The translations under genes were made by a program, and so were the position numbers. A stretch of 64,000 nt of DNA from Streptomyces roseofulvus (GTDB taxonomy: Bacteria; Actinomycetota; Actinomycetes; Streptomycetales; Streptomycetaceae), in contig NZ_BAAAWE010000001.1 of assembly GCF_039534915.1 (NCBI RefSeq), positions 3,348,001 to 3,412,000 of the forward strand, in the 5' to 3' direction. The notes below the pieces were generated by a model, which saw only the letters and a program-made list of their open reading frames with translations, was not told the origin of the DNA and searched no databases. Positions 54,435-62,077 of the stretch are shown here, piece after piece; the stretch's first letter is position 1, and the number at the start of each line of letters is the position of its first letter.

Positions 54435-55190
54435 TCACGCCACCGCGTGCCGCACCCACACGTTGGGCTCGACGTAGACCGCGTAGCCGCGCGCGGCCTC
54501 GCAGTGGACGGGCAGCAGCGCGCCCGGGACCTCCACGGGGCCGTCGGTGTCGAAGGGCAGCCCGGTCCACTCGCGCCACTGCTCCAGGGAGCCGGAGACC
54601 GTCATGGACGCGGGCGCGACCGCCTCGATCCGGCCGCCCGCGCGGACGTGGACGCGCAGCCACGGGTCGTGCGGCAGCCCGTCGGACTCGCGGGTGCGGA
54701 AGGCGTACTCGTGGATGGAGGCGGCGGCCTCCAGGTGCTTGCCGTTGGGCCGGACCGGCGCGACCAGCTCGGAGAAGCCGCGCCGGCGCACGTTCTCCCG
54801 CATCGCGGCGAGCATCCGGTGTGAGATCCCGCGCCCCAGGGCGCCGGTGTCGACGGTGATCTCGATGGCGCTCACCGTGTCCGGGGCGTGTCCGTGCCGC
54901 AGGTCGGAGAAGGCCCACAGGAGCACCTCGTCCCAGCCCCGGTCGGGCAGGGTCCGCCGCCCGTCCGCGTGCAGCCGGAAGGGCACGCTGAAGCCGCGGG
55001 CGACGACGGAGCCGTCCGGGTCGGTGGCGACGAGCACGTACTCGGGGAACTCGCGGACGATCCGGCCCATGTGGGACCAGCCCACCGGGTCGTACATCAT
55101 GAACTCGGGCCAGAGGTCCTTCATGGACCACATCGGCCCTTCGAGCTCGGGCCGCTCGGCGAGCGTGGTGATCGTCAGTTCCTGGTCCAT
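54435..55190 (-). CDS. GNAT-type N-acetyltransferase-like protein
   Basis: 251 residues. The central part has the GNAT acetyl-CoA pattern: VLVATDPDGSVVARGFSVPF, then LGRGISHRMLAAMRENVRRR near 117-137, then a core following FSELVAPVRPNGKH. The C-terminal part (HDPWLRVHVRAGGRIEAVAP) fits an additional beta-rich region seen in some actinobacterial GNATs. Cytoplasmic. It precedes, on the same strand, the small membrane-protein gene, and follows the secreted HNH gene; each has its own spacing of more than 50 bases. Substrate not known. Confidence 0.85.
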   Translation of the reverse strand: MDQELTITTLAERPELEGPMWSMKDLWPEFMMYDPVGWSHMGRIVREFPEYVLVATDPDGSVVARGFSVPFRLHADGRRTLPDRGWDEVLLWAFSDLRHGHAPDTVSAIEITVDTGALGRGISHRMLAAMRENVRRRGFSELVAPVRPNGKHLEAAASIHEYAFRTRESDGLPHDPWLRVHVRAGGRIEAVAPASMTVSGSLEQWREWTGLPFDTDGPVEVPGALLPVHCEAARGYAVYVEPNVWVRHAVA

Positions 55191-55225
55191 GCCCGCAGGC
55201 TAGAGGGGCCCTGACGGTACGCCAA

Positions 55226-55236
55226 CCGATTATCGG
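55226..55236. promoter_or_regulatory. Short palindrome before the GNAT gene
   Basis: CCGAT-T-ATCGG is a perfect 11-bp palindrome flanked by GCCA and TGGC, 36 bases upstream of the GNAT start. It may be an operator. Confidence 0.35.
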
Positions 55237-55245
55237 ACTGGCGGT

Positions 55246-56010
55246 TCACCCGCCGCACTGCCGTGCCATCGCCGTCCGGTCCGGGGCGGTCACCGGCAGC
55301 TCGTACTTCTCCGCCACCTGCGCGAAGCGGACGGCGTAGGCACAGCGGATGCCCTTGGCCGGCGGCAGCCAGGAGGCCGGACCGGAGTCGCCCTTGGCGG
55401 AGTTGGCGCGGCCCTGCACCGGCAGCAGGTTCAGCGGGTCGTTGGCGAGCCGCCGCCGCTTGGCGTCGGACCAGCGGGAGGCGCCCATCTGCCAGGCGTA
55501 GGAGAGCGGGACGACGTGGTCGATCTGGACCTCGGCGGCCTTCTGCTTGCGCCAGTCGATGGTGGTGCCGGTGTACGGGTCGTCCAGCGTCATCGCCACG
55601 ACCACGCAGTCCGAACCGTCCCGGAAGCGGAGGTCGCGGCCGTCGCGGCGGAGCAGGTCGTTGCGGGTGTCGCAGCCGTTCCGGGCGAACGGCACGCCGT
55701 CGGCCTTGTCCATCCAGGCGTGCCCGAACGCGTCCCGCGCGTACCCGGTGCGCGGTCCGCGCCCCTTGGTGGCGAGCCCTTCGATCAGCGCGCGGGCCCG
55801 GGCGCGCTCGGCCTCCGCCGTCACCGGCGCGAGGCCCGGCCGCGTGCCGTCCGGGTTCCGGAAGGGGCCGGCGACCCGGCCGGCGGGCGCCGGCCCGCCG
55901 GAGGACTCCTGGCCGCCGTCGCCGGGCAGGGCGCACCCGGAGAGCAGGACGAGGCCGGCGAGGGCGGCGGCGGGAGCGGCGGCGCGGTGGGGCTTTCGGC
56001 GTATCAGCAC
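55246..56010 (-). CDS. Secreted HNH-family lipoprotein nuclease (DUF1524)
   Basis: 254 residues from GTG 56010. A signal peptide with lipobox LLSGC (Cys at about 26) makes it a lipoprotein. The His-Asn-His core is VQIDHVVPLSYAW followed by LANDPLNLLPVQGRANSAKG, the DUF1524/GmrSD-type nuclease pattern; a conserved Cys pair (NGCDTRND, SDCVVV) probably forms a disulfide. It should cut DNA outside the cell. In streptomycetes such enzymes are common and may help degrade environmental DNA. It is not adjacent to an obvious restriction partner. Confidence 0.9.
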   Translation of the reverse strand: MLIRRKPHRAAAPAAALAGLVLLSGCALPGDGGQESSGGPAPAGRVAGPFRNPDGTRPGLAPVTAEAERARARALIEGLATKGRGPRTGYARDAFGHAWMDKADGVPFARNGCDTRNDLLRRDGRDLRFRDGSDCVVVAMTLDDPYTGTTIDWRKQKAAEVQIDHVVPLSYAWQMGASRWSDAKRRRLANDPLNLLPVQGRANSAKGDSGPASWLPPAKGIRCAYAVRFAQVAEKYELPVTAPDRTAMARQCGG

Positions 56011-56052
56011 CCGGGAATCCTAGGCGTGAAAGCGCCGATAGCGATCATTTCA

Positions 56053-56901
56053 TCAGATCTTGCCGATCCCGAGCGTGTTCTCCGAGGGCAGCAGGCCCGA
56101 GCCGATCGCGGCGAGCCAGGGCCCGCCGAGGAGTTCGGCGAGCCGGGCGGTGGCGTCCGGGCCGAGCGCGGCCCAGGGCGCGGCGGCGAGTTCGTCGGTA
56201 CGCCGCTCGACCTCGGCCCGCAGCTCCCGGCCGGCCGGGGTGGCGGTGCCCTCGGCGTCCACGAGGCCGCGCCCGGCGAGCCGTTCGCGGGCGGCCGCCC
56301 ACTCCTCCTCGCTCCAGCCCCGGCTCGCGAAGACGCTCTCGGGCGCGGCCCCGACGGCGGCGAAGGACACCAGCGCCTCGACCGGGTCGAGCCCCGCCGC
56401 GAGCAGCGCGGCGACGTGCCCGTCGCCCCGGTGCTCGCGCAGCAGGGTCGCGGCCTGCCAGAGCACGAGGTGCGGCGCGTCGGCCCAGTCCAGCTCGGCG
56501 TGGGCGGCGGCGAGCGGTCGCCCGGCGGTGCCGGCGGCCTCGGCGGCGCGGCGGGCGAGCCCGGCGGCCTCGTCGAGCCCGGTCACGTCGAGCAGCCCCC
56601 GGTAGCTCCGGTCCACGCCCCGCAGCCGCGCGGCGAGCACCGCGCCGGGCGTGGCGGTCTCCCAGGCGGCGGGCACGTACCGGGCGACCATGGCCGGGCT
56701 GAAGCTGTAGAAGGCCGAGGCGACCCGGGCGGGTCCGACGGGCCCCAGCGGGGCGGCCCGCCAGGCGAAGTAGGCGGGCCAGCGCTCGCCGGTGTCGTAG
56801 CCGAGCGCGGCGGCCTCCTCGAACGCCTCGGGGGCGTAGTAGTGCAGGGCGTGCAGCGGTTCGAGCAGGTGCCACATCTGGCGGGTGCGAGCGGTGTCCA
56901 T
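56053..56901 (-). CDS. SCO6745-family protein
   Basis: 282 residues from ATG 56901, GGAGG 5 bases upstream. The beginning RTRQMWHLLEPLHALHYYAP and the following ALGYDTGERWPAYFAWRAAP are the conserved start of this actinobacterial family, followed by a helical core (AFYSFSPAMVARYVPAAWET) and a C-terminal winged-helix-like part. The family is of unknown function, sometimes linked to secondary metabolism. Divergent from a TetR gene with a 15-bp inverted repeat between, so it is probably its target. Confidence 0.85.
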   Translation of the reverse strand: MDTARTRQMWHLLEPLHALHYYAPEAFEEAAALGYDTGERWPAYFAWRAAPLGPVGPARVASAFYSFSPAMVARYVPAAWETATPGAVLAARLRGVDRSYRGLLDVTGLDEAAGLARRAAEAAGTAGRPLAAAHAELDWADAPHLVLWQAATLLREHRGDGHVAALLAAGLDPVEALVSFAAVGAAPESVFASRGWSEEEWAAARERLAGRGLVDAEGTATPAGRELRAEVERRTDELAAAPWAALGPDATARLAELLGGPWLAAIGSGLLPSENTLGIGKI

Positions 56902-56930
56902 GGGGACCTCCGGGACGACGGTGCGCGAAT

Positions 56931-56980
56931 CTAGCCACTGACAAGACTGCGCCCGGCCGGGGCAACTTGTCAATGACTAG
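56931..56980. promoter_or_regulatory. Long inverted repeat between SCO6745-like and TetR genes
   Basis: Arms CTAGCCACTGACAAG (56931-56945) and CTTGTCAATGACTAG (56966-56980) match at 13 of 15 positions, with a 20-base spacer. They hold the half-site TGACAAG. The site is centred between the divergent starts and is the likely TetR operator. Confidence 0.65.
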
Positions 56981-57000
56981 ATACGGGCTAGGCTGCGCCC

Positions 57001-57594
57001 ATGACACCTCGGAGCACGGAACGCGGCACCTACCACCACGGCGACCTGCGCCAGGCGGTCCTGACGGCGGCCCTGGACGTGATCGCGGCGGACGGCCCCG
57101 GCGCCCTCAGCCTCCGCGACCTGGCCCGCCGGGCCGGCGTCTCGCACGCCGCCCCCGCCCACCACTTCGGCGACCGGACCGGCCTCCTCACCGCCATCGC
57201 CGCCCAGGGCTTCGGCCTGCTCGCGGACGCACTGGCCGGCGGCGCCTCGCTCGCGGACCGGGGCCGGCGCTACGTCCGCTTCGCGGCGGACCACCCCGCC
57301 CACTTCCAGGTCATGTTCGCCCCGGCGCTGCTGCGCGCGGACGACCCGGACCTGACCGCCGCCCGCGAGCGGGCCGGCGCCGAACTCCGCGCCGGCGTCA
57401 CCGTCCCGGCCGGCCGGGACGCCCGGGCCACCGGCATCGCCGCCTGGTCCCTCGCCCACGGCTTCGCCACCCTGTACCTCACGCACAACGTGGACGACGC
57501 CGTGGGCGCCCTGCCCCCGGAGGAGTACTTCGCCTCCCTGACCGGCTTCCTCACCGGCGACCGCGAGACCGGGACCGACGGCCCCACGGACTGA
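57001..57594 (+). CDS. TetR-family transcriptional regulator
   Basis: 197 residues. The helix-turn-helix at about 12-58 reads RQAVLTAALDVIAADGPGAL and LRDLARRAGVSHAAPAHHFG, with the usual TetR order; the C-terminal WHG-type ligand domain follows (ARATGIAAWSLAHGFATLYL). It is divergent from the SCO6745-like gene and ends one base before the convergent mfd gene. Ligand unknown. The TGACAAG repeats upstream are probably its binding sites. Confidence 0.9.
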   Translation: MTPRSTERGTYHHGDLRQAVLTAALDVIAADGPGALSLRDLARRAGVSHAAPAHHFGDRTGLLTAIAAQGFGLLADALAGGASLADRGRRYVRFAADHPAHFQVMFAPALLRADDPDLTAARERAGAELRAGVTVPAGRDARATGIAAWSLAHGFATLYLTHNVDDAVGALPPEEYFASLTGFLTGDRETGTDGPTD

Positions 57595-57595
57595 C

Positions 57596-60500
57596 TCAGT
57601 CGAGGATCGTCGTCAGGAACTCCCCGGTCCAGGCGAGCAGTTCGCGCCCGACCAGCGGCTTGCCGCCGATCGGACGGGTCGCCGGGCGCGGCACCAGGAT
57701 CTGGTGGACGGCCGGCTTGATCACCGACTTCGGGTGGAGCCGCTTCAGCCGCAGCTCCTGCGACTCCCGCAGCTCCACCGGGGCGAAGCGGATGTTCGGG
57801 CCCTGGAGGACGATCTCCGCCACCCCGCAGGACCGCGCCAGCATCCGCAGCCCCGCCACCAGGAGCAGGTTCTCCACCGGCTCCGGCAGCTTGCCGTAGC
57901 GGTCGGTCAGCTCCTCCCGGACGGCCTTGATGTCCTCCTCCGAGTTCGCCGAGGCGATCGCCCGGTAGGCCTGGAGGCGCAGCCGCTCGCCGGGCGCGTA
58001 GTCGTGCGGCACGTGCGCGTCGACCGGCAGCTCGATCTTGACCTCCAGCGGCGCCTCCTCCTCCGCGCCGCCCTCCAGGGAGGCCCGGTAGTCGGCGACG
58101 GCCTCGCCCACCATCCGCACGTACAGGTCGAAGCCGACGCCCGCGATGTGACCGGACTGCTCGCCGCCGAGCAGGTTGCCCGCGCCGCGGATCTCCAGGT
58201 CCTTCATCGCCACGTACATGCCCGCGCCCATCTCGGTGTGCTGGGCGATGGTCGCGAGCCGCTCGTGCGCGGTCTCCGTGAGCGGCTTCTCCGGCGGGTA
58301 GAGGAAGTAGGCGTAGCCGCGCTCGCGGCCCCGGCCGACCCGGCCGCGCAGCTGGTGCAGCTGGCTGAGGCCGAAGTTGTCGCCGCGCTCCACGATCAGC
58401 GTGTTCGCGTTGGAGATGTCGATGCCGGACTCGACGATCGTCGTCGACACCAGCACGTCGAACTTCTTCTCCCAGAAGTCGACCACGACCTGCTCCAGGG
58501 CGCTCTCGCTCATCTGGCCGTGGGCCGTGGCGATCCGCGCCTCCGGGACGATCTCGCGCAGCCGCGCCGCCGCCCGGTCGATCGAGTCCACCCGGTTGTG
58601 GATGTAGAACACCTGGCCCTCGCGGAGGAGTTCGCGGCGGATCGCCGCGCCGATCTGCTTCTCCTCGTACGGGCCGACGAAGGTGAGGACCGGGTGCCGC
58701 TCCTCCGGCGGAGTGGTGATCGTGGACATCTCCCGGATGCCCGTCACCGCCATCTCCAGCGTCCGCGGGATCGGCGTCGCCGACATGGTGAGGACGTCGA
58801 CGTTGGCCCGGAGCTTCTTCAGCTGCTCCTTGTGCTCGACGCCGAAGCGCTGCTCCTCGTCGACGATGACCAGGCCCAGGTCCTTGAACTTGGTCTCGGA
58901 GGCGAAGAGCCGGTGGGTGCCGATGACGACGTCCACCGAACCGTCCTTCAGCCCCTCCAGGGTCGCCTTGGCCTCCGTGTCCGTCTGGAACCGGGAGAGC
59001 GCGCGGACGTTGACCGGGAACTGCCCGTACCGCTCGGAGAAGGTGCCGTAGTGCTGCTGGACGAGGAGGGTCGTCGGCACCAGGACCGCGACCTGCTTGC
59101 CGTCCTGCACCGCCTTGAACGCGGCCCGCACCGCGATCTCCGTCTTGCCGTAGCCGACGTCGCCGCAGATCAGCCGGTCCATCGGGACCGTCTTCTCCAT
59201 GTCCTCCTTCACCTCGGCGATCGTCGACAGCTGGTCGGGCGTCTCCGCGTACGGGAAGGCGTCCTCCAGCTCCCGCTGCCACGGGGTGTCGGGGCCGAAG
59301 GCGTGGCCGGGGGCCGCCATCCGGGCGCTGTACAGCTTGATCAGGTCGGCGGCGATCTCCTTGACCGCCTTCTTCGCCCGCTGCTTGGTCTTCGTCCAGT
59401 CCGCGCCGCCGAGCCGGTGCAGGGTGGGCGCCTCGCCGCCGACGTACTTGGTGACCTGCTCCAGCTGGTCCGTCGGGATGTAGAGCCGGTCGCCGGGCTG
59501 GCCGCGCTTGGCGGGGGCGTACTCGACGAGCAGGTACTCGCGGGTCGCGCCCTGCACCGTGCGCTGCACCATCTCCAGGTAGCGGCCCACGCCGTGCTGC
59601 TCGTGCACGATGTAGTCGCCGACCTCCAGGGTCAGCGGGTCGATGGTCTTGCGGCGCTTGGCCGGCATCCGCCGGCCGTCCTTGCCGGCCGCCTTCTGGC
59701 CGGACAGGTCGGTCTCGGTCAGCACGGCGAGCTTCAGCGCCGGGTCGACGAAGCCGAAGTCGATCGAGCCGCAGGCCACGTGCACGACGGCCGGGTCCAC
59801 GTCCGTCAGGTCGCCCGTCAGCCGGGCCGGGACGCCCTCGCCACCCAGCACCTCGACGGTGCGGGACGCCGGACCGTGGGCCTCCGTGACGTACACCGTC
59901 CGCCAGCCGTCGGCCAGCCAGCCCTTGGTGTCGGCGAGCGCGCGGGCGGTGTCGCCGCGGTACGCCTCCGGGGCCCGCATGCCCAGCGTGAGGGTGTCGC
60001 CGTCGGCCTCGGCGTCCGCCGCGAACGGCGACACCGACCACCACATCATCCCCAGCTCCCGCGCCCGGTCCCGGACGTCCGCGATCCCCCACAGGGAGGC
60101 CGCGCCGACGTCGATCGGCGCCTCGCCGCCGCCGGCCGTCGCCGCCCACGACGCCTGGAGGAACTCCTGGCTGGTGGCGACGAGGTCCGCGGCCCGGGTC
60201 CTGACCCGCTCCGGATCGCAGACGACCGCCATCGACCCGGTGGGCAGGACGTCGAGCAGCAGCTCCATGTCGTCGACGAGGACCGGCGCCAGGGACTCCA
60301 TGCCCTCCACCGCGATGCCCTCGGCGATCTTGTCGAGCATCTCGCCGAGCTCGGGGTGCTCCTCGGCGAGGGCCGCGGCCCTCCTCCGCACCTCGTCCGT
60401 CAGCAGCAGCTCACGGCAGGGCGGCGCCCACAGGCCGTGCTCGGCGACCTCCAGGGAGCGTTGGTCGGCGACCTTGAAGTAACGGATCTCCTCGACGTCG

Positions 60501-61123
60501 TCGCCCCAGAACTCGATCCGGAGCGGGTGCTCCTCGGTCGGCGGGAAGACGTCCAGGATGCCGCCGCGGACGGCGAACTCGCCGCGCTTCTCGACCAGCT
60601 CCACGCGCGCGTACGCGGCGGCCGCGAGCCCCTCGACGACGTCGTTCAGATCCGCCGTCTGCCCGGTCCTCAGTGCCACCGGCTCCAGGTCCCCGAGCCC
60701 CTTCACCTGCGGCTGGAGGACGGACCGGACGGGCGCGACGACCACGGAGAGGGGCCCCGCGGCCGGGTCGTCCGGGCTGGGGTGGGCGAGCCGGCGCAAC
60801 ACCGCGAGGCGGCGGCCGACGGTGTCCGAGCGGGGCGAGAGCCGTTCGTGCGGCAGCGTCTCCCAGGACGGGTACTCGACGACGGTGTCCGGGTCGAGCA
60901 GCGACCGCAGCGCGGCCGCCAGGTCCTCGGCCTCCCGGCCGGTCGCCGTCACCGCGAGCACCGTCCGCCCCGAGTCCCGGGCCAGCGCGGCCACGGCGAA
61001 GGGCCGGGCGGCGGCCGGCCCGACCAGGTCCACGTGCGGACGGTTCCCGTCGAAAGCGGCCGTCATCGCCTCCTCAAGGGCCGCGTCCTTGACGACGAGG
61101 TCGAGCAGACCGTGCAGGCTCAT
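57596..61123 (-). CDS. mfd: Transcription-repair coupling factor
   Basis: 1175 residues from ATG 61123 (MSLHGLLDLVVKDAALEEAM). Pushes stalled RNA polymerase off DNA and recruits UvrA for repair. The N-terminal UvrB-like domains (1-370) carry TVVEYPSWETLPHERLSP; the RNA-polymerase-interacting domain is near 500-560 (YIVHEQHGVGRYLEMVQRT); the helicase Walker A GYGKTE contains Lys660 and the DEEQ box begins at Asp755; the TRG motif and C-terminal UvrA-competing domain follow. Full family length. Ends one base from the convergent TetR gene, with no space for a separate terminator. The 5' side is divergent from the Phd/PIN pair. Confidence 0.97.
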   Translation of the reverse strand: MSLHGLLDLVVKDAALEEAMTAAFDGNRPHVDLVGPAAARPFAVAALARDSGRTVLAVTATGREAEDLAAALRSLLDPDTVVEYPSWETLPHERLSPRSDTVGRRLAVLRRLAHPSPDDPAAGPLSVVVAPVRSVLQPQVKGLGDLEPVALRTGQTADLNDVVEGLAAAAYARVELVEKRGEFAVRGGILDVFPPTEEHPLRIEFWGDDVEEIRYFKVADQRSLEVAEHGLWAPPCRELLLTDEVRRRAAALAEEHPELGEMLDKIAEGIAVEGMESLAPVLVDDMELLLDVLPTGSMAVVCDPERVRTRAADLVATSQEFLQASWAATAGGGEAPIDVGAASLWGIADVRDRARELGMMWWSVSPFAADAEADGDTLTLGMRAPEAYRGDTARALADTKGWLADGWRTVYVTEAHGPASRTVEVLGGEGVPARLTGDLTDVDPAVVHVACGSIDFGFVDPALKLAVLTETDLSGQKAAGKDGRRMPAKRRKTIDPLTLEVGDYIVHEQHGVGRYLEMVQRTVQGATREYLLVEYAPAKRGQPGDRLYIPTDQLEQVTKYVGGEAPTLHRLGGADWTKTKQRAKKAVKEIAADLIKLYSARMAAPGHAFGPDTPWQRELEDAFPYAETPDQLSTIAEVKEDMEKTVPMDRLICGDVGYGKTEIAVRAAFKAVQDGKQVAVLVPTTLLVQQHYGTFSERYGQFPVNVRALSRFQTDTEAKATLEGLKDGSVDVVIGTHRLFASETKFKDLGLVIVDEEQRFGVEHKEQLKKLRANVDVLTMSATPIPRTLEMAVTGIREMSTITTPPEERHPVLTFVGPYEEKQIGAAIRRELLREGQVFYIHNRVDSIDRAAARLREIVPEARIATAHGQMSESALEQVVVDFWEKKFDVLVSTTIVESGIDISNANTLIVERGDNFGLSQLHQLRGRVGRGRERGYAYFLYPPEKPLTETAHERLATIAQHTEMGAGMYVAMKDLEIRGAGNLLGGEQSGHIAGVGFDLYVRMVGEAVADYRASLEGGAEEEAPLEVKIELPVDAHVPHDYAPGERLRLQAYRAIASANSEEDIKAVREELTDRYGKLPEPVENLLLVAGLRMLARSCGVAEIVLQGPNIRFAPVELRESQELRLKRLHPKSVIKPAVHQILVPRPATRPIGGKPLVGRELLAWTGEFLTTILD

Positions 61124-61255
61124 GGATTTCCATCCCGATACGTACGAGAGCGAACGGACAAGCGGGCAAAGCGGACAACGCGAACGGCCCGACACGTCGT
61201 ACGGGCCGGGGCCTCCCACCCTACGACGCCGGGCCGACACCGGCGCGGGGGACGG

Positions 61256-61298
61256 CCCTCACCGTCCGGAGTGATGGCGTCACTCCGGACGGTGAGGG
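61256..61298. repeat. 43-bp perfect inverted repeat before the toxin-antitoxin genes
   Basis: Perfect 19-bp arms at 61256-61274 and 61280-61298 (5-base loop TGGCG), about 73 bases upstream of the antitoxin start and 130 bases upstream of mfd. Both genes run away from it, so it is not a normal terminator. It may be an operator for the antitoxin, a leader attenuator, or the remnant of a mobile repeat. Confidence 0.85.
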
Positions 61299-61329
61299 AA
61301 GCGGCGGCCGATCGGGCGACCCCGATACC

Positions 61330-61349
61330 CTTAGTCCGACGCTTAGTCC
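61330..61349. promoter_or_regulatory. CTTAGTCC direct repeats before the antitoxin
   Basis: CTTAGTCC at 61330-61337 and 61342-61349, 12-bp period, 22 bases before the antitoxin start. Probable operator half-sites for autoregulation by the antitoxin or its complex. Confidence 0.45.
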
Positions 61350-61370
61350 ACCTAACTGTGAGAGGCCGCG

Positions 61371-61640
61371 ATGGAAGCAGCCCGGCAGTACAACGTCCAC
61401 GACGCGAAGACCCACTTCTCCAAGATCCTGGAGGCGGTCGCCACCGGCGAGGAGGTGATCATCAGCAAGGCCGGGGAGCCGGTCGCGAAGGTGGTCCCCC
61501 TCCGAGGGAAGGTCCGGCGCACCGCGCGGGGCTCCCTCACCGAGCCCGTCGTCTTCCACGACGACTTCGACGACCTCTCCGATGACCCCGGCTTCGCCGA
61601 GGCGTTCGGACTCGACGGCACGGAGGACGACTCCGAGTGA
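61371..61640 (+). CDS. Phd/YefM-family antitoxin
   Basis: 89 residues, GAGAGG before ATG 61371. N-terminal Phd fold (QYNVHDAKTHFSKILEAVAT, then EEVIISKAGEPVAKVVPL) binds DNA as a dimer and represses the operon; the acidic C-terminal part (HDDFDDLSDDPGFAEAFGLD) probably wraps the toxin. Its stop overlaps the toxin start as GTGA at 61637-61640. Divergent from mfd, preceded by the 43-bp hairpin and the direct repeats. Type II toxin-antitoxin antitoxin by context. Confidence 0.9.
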   Translation: MEAARQYNVHDAKTHFSKILEAVATGEEVIISKAGEPVAKVVPLRGKVRRTARGSLTEPVVFHDDFDDLSDDPGFAEAFGLDGTEDDSE

Positions 61641-62011
61641 AGCTGCTCGTCGACACGCACGTCGCCCTCTGGTGGCTGCTGGACTCCCCGCAGCTGACCG
61701 ACGAGATCAAGGATCTCCTCGACACCGAGGAACACGCCCACCTCAGCGCGGTCACCCCCTGGGAGATCGCCATCAAGCAGGCGCTGGGCAAGCTCGAAGG
61801 CCCCGCCGACCTGCCGGAGCGGGCGGCGAACTCCCAGCTCAGGAACCTGCCCGTGACCGGGCAGCACGGCATCGCCGCCGCCCGGCTCCCCCACCACCAC
61901 CGCGACCCCTTCGACCGCATCCTGGTCGCCCAGGCGCGGGCCGAAGGGCTGACGCTCGTCACCCGGGACAAGAACATCCCGCTCTACGACGTGCCGGTGC
62001 TGTCCGTCTGA
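61637..62011 (+). CDS. PIN-domain ribonuclease toxin
   Basis: 124 residues from GTG 61637, coupled to the antitoxin. All PIN active-site acids can be placed: Asp6 in LLVDTHVALWW, Glu43 in SAVTPWEIAIKQ, Asp90 and Asp93 in RDPFDRILVAQA, and Asp111 in TLVTRDKNI. It should cleave RNA (VapC-type endonuclease) when the antitoxin is degraded. The partner is of the Phd rather than VapB family, a mixed pairing that is common in actinobacteria. Ends 8 bases before a strong terminator hairpin. Confidence 0.92.
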   Translation: MKLLVDTHVALWWLLDSPQLTDEIKDLLDTEEHAHLSAVTPWEIAIKQALGKLEGPADLPERAANSQLRNLPVTGQHGIAAARLPHHHRDPFDRILVAQARAEGLTLVTRDKNIPLYDVPVLSV

Positions 62012-62018
62012 GGGCAGT

Positions 62019-62058
62019 CGTACGGCCCCGGTGCGGGATGCCGCACCGGGGCCGTACG
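62019..62058. terminator. Bidirectional terminator hairpin
   Basis: Perfect 18-bp arms CGTACGGCCCCGGTGCGG (62019-62036) and its complement (62041-62058), 4-base loop. It separates the toxin gene from the convergent ABC permease. Confidence 0.9.
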
Positions 62059-62077
62059 CGTACCGCCGCGTCCGCCG

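Noticed and set aside
42321..54824. A 4167-codon open reading frame on the plus strand across the RHS gene
   Set aside because: It is antisense to the RHS gene, and long antisense frames without stops are expected in high-GC DNA. The translation is Arg/Gly/Val-rich with no domains, and the minus-strand frame has clear domains throughout.
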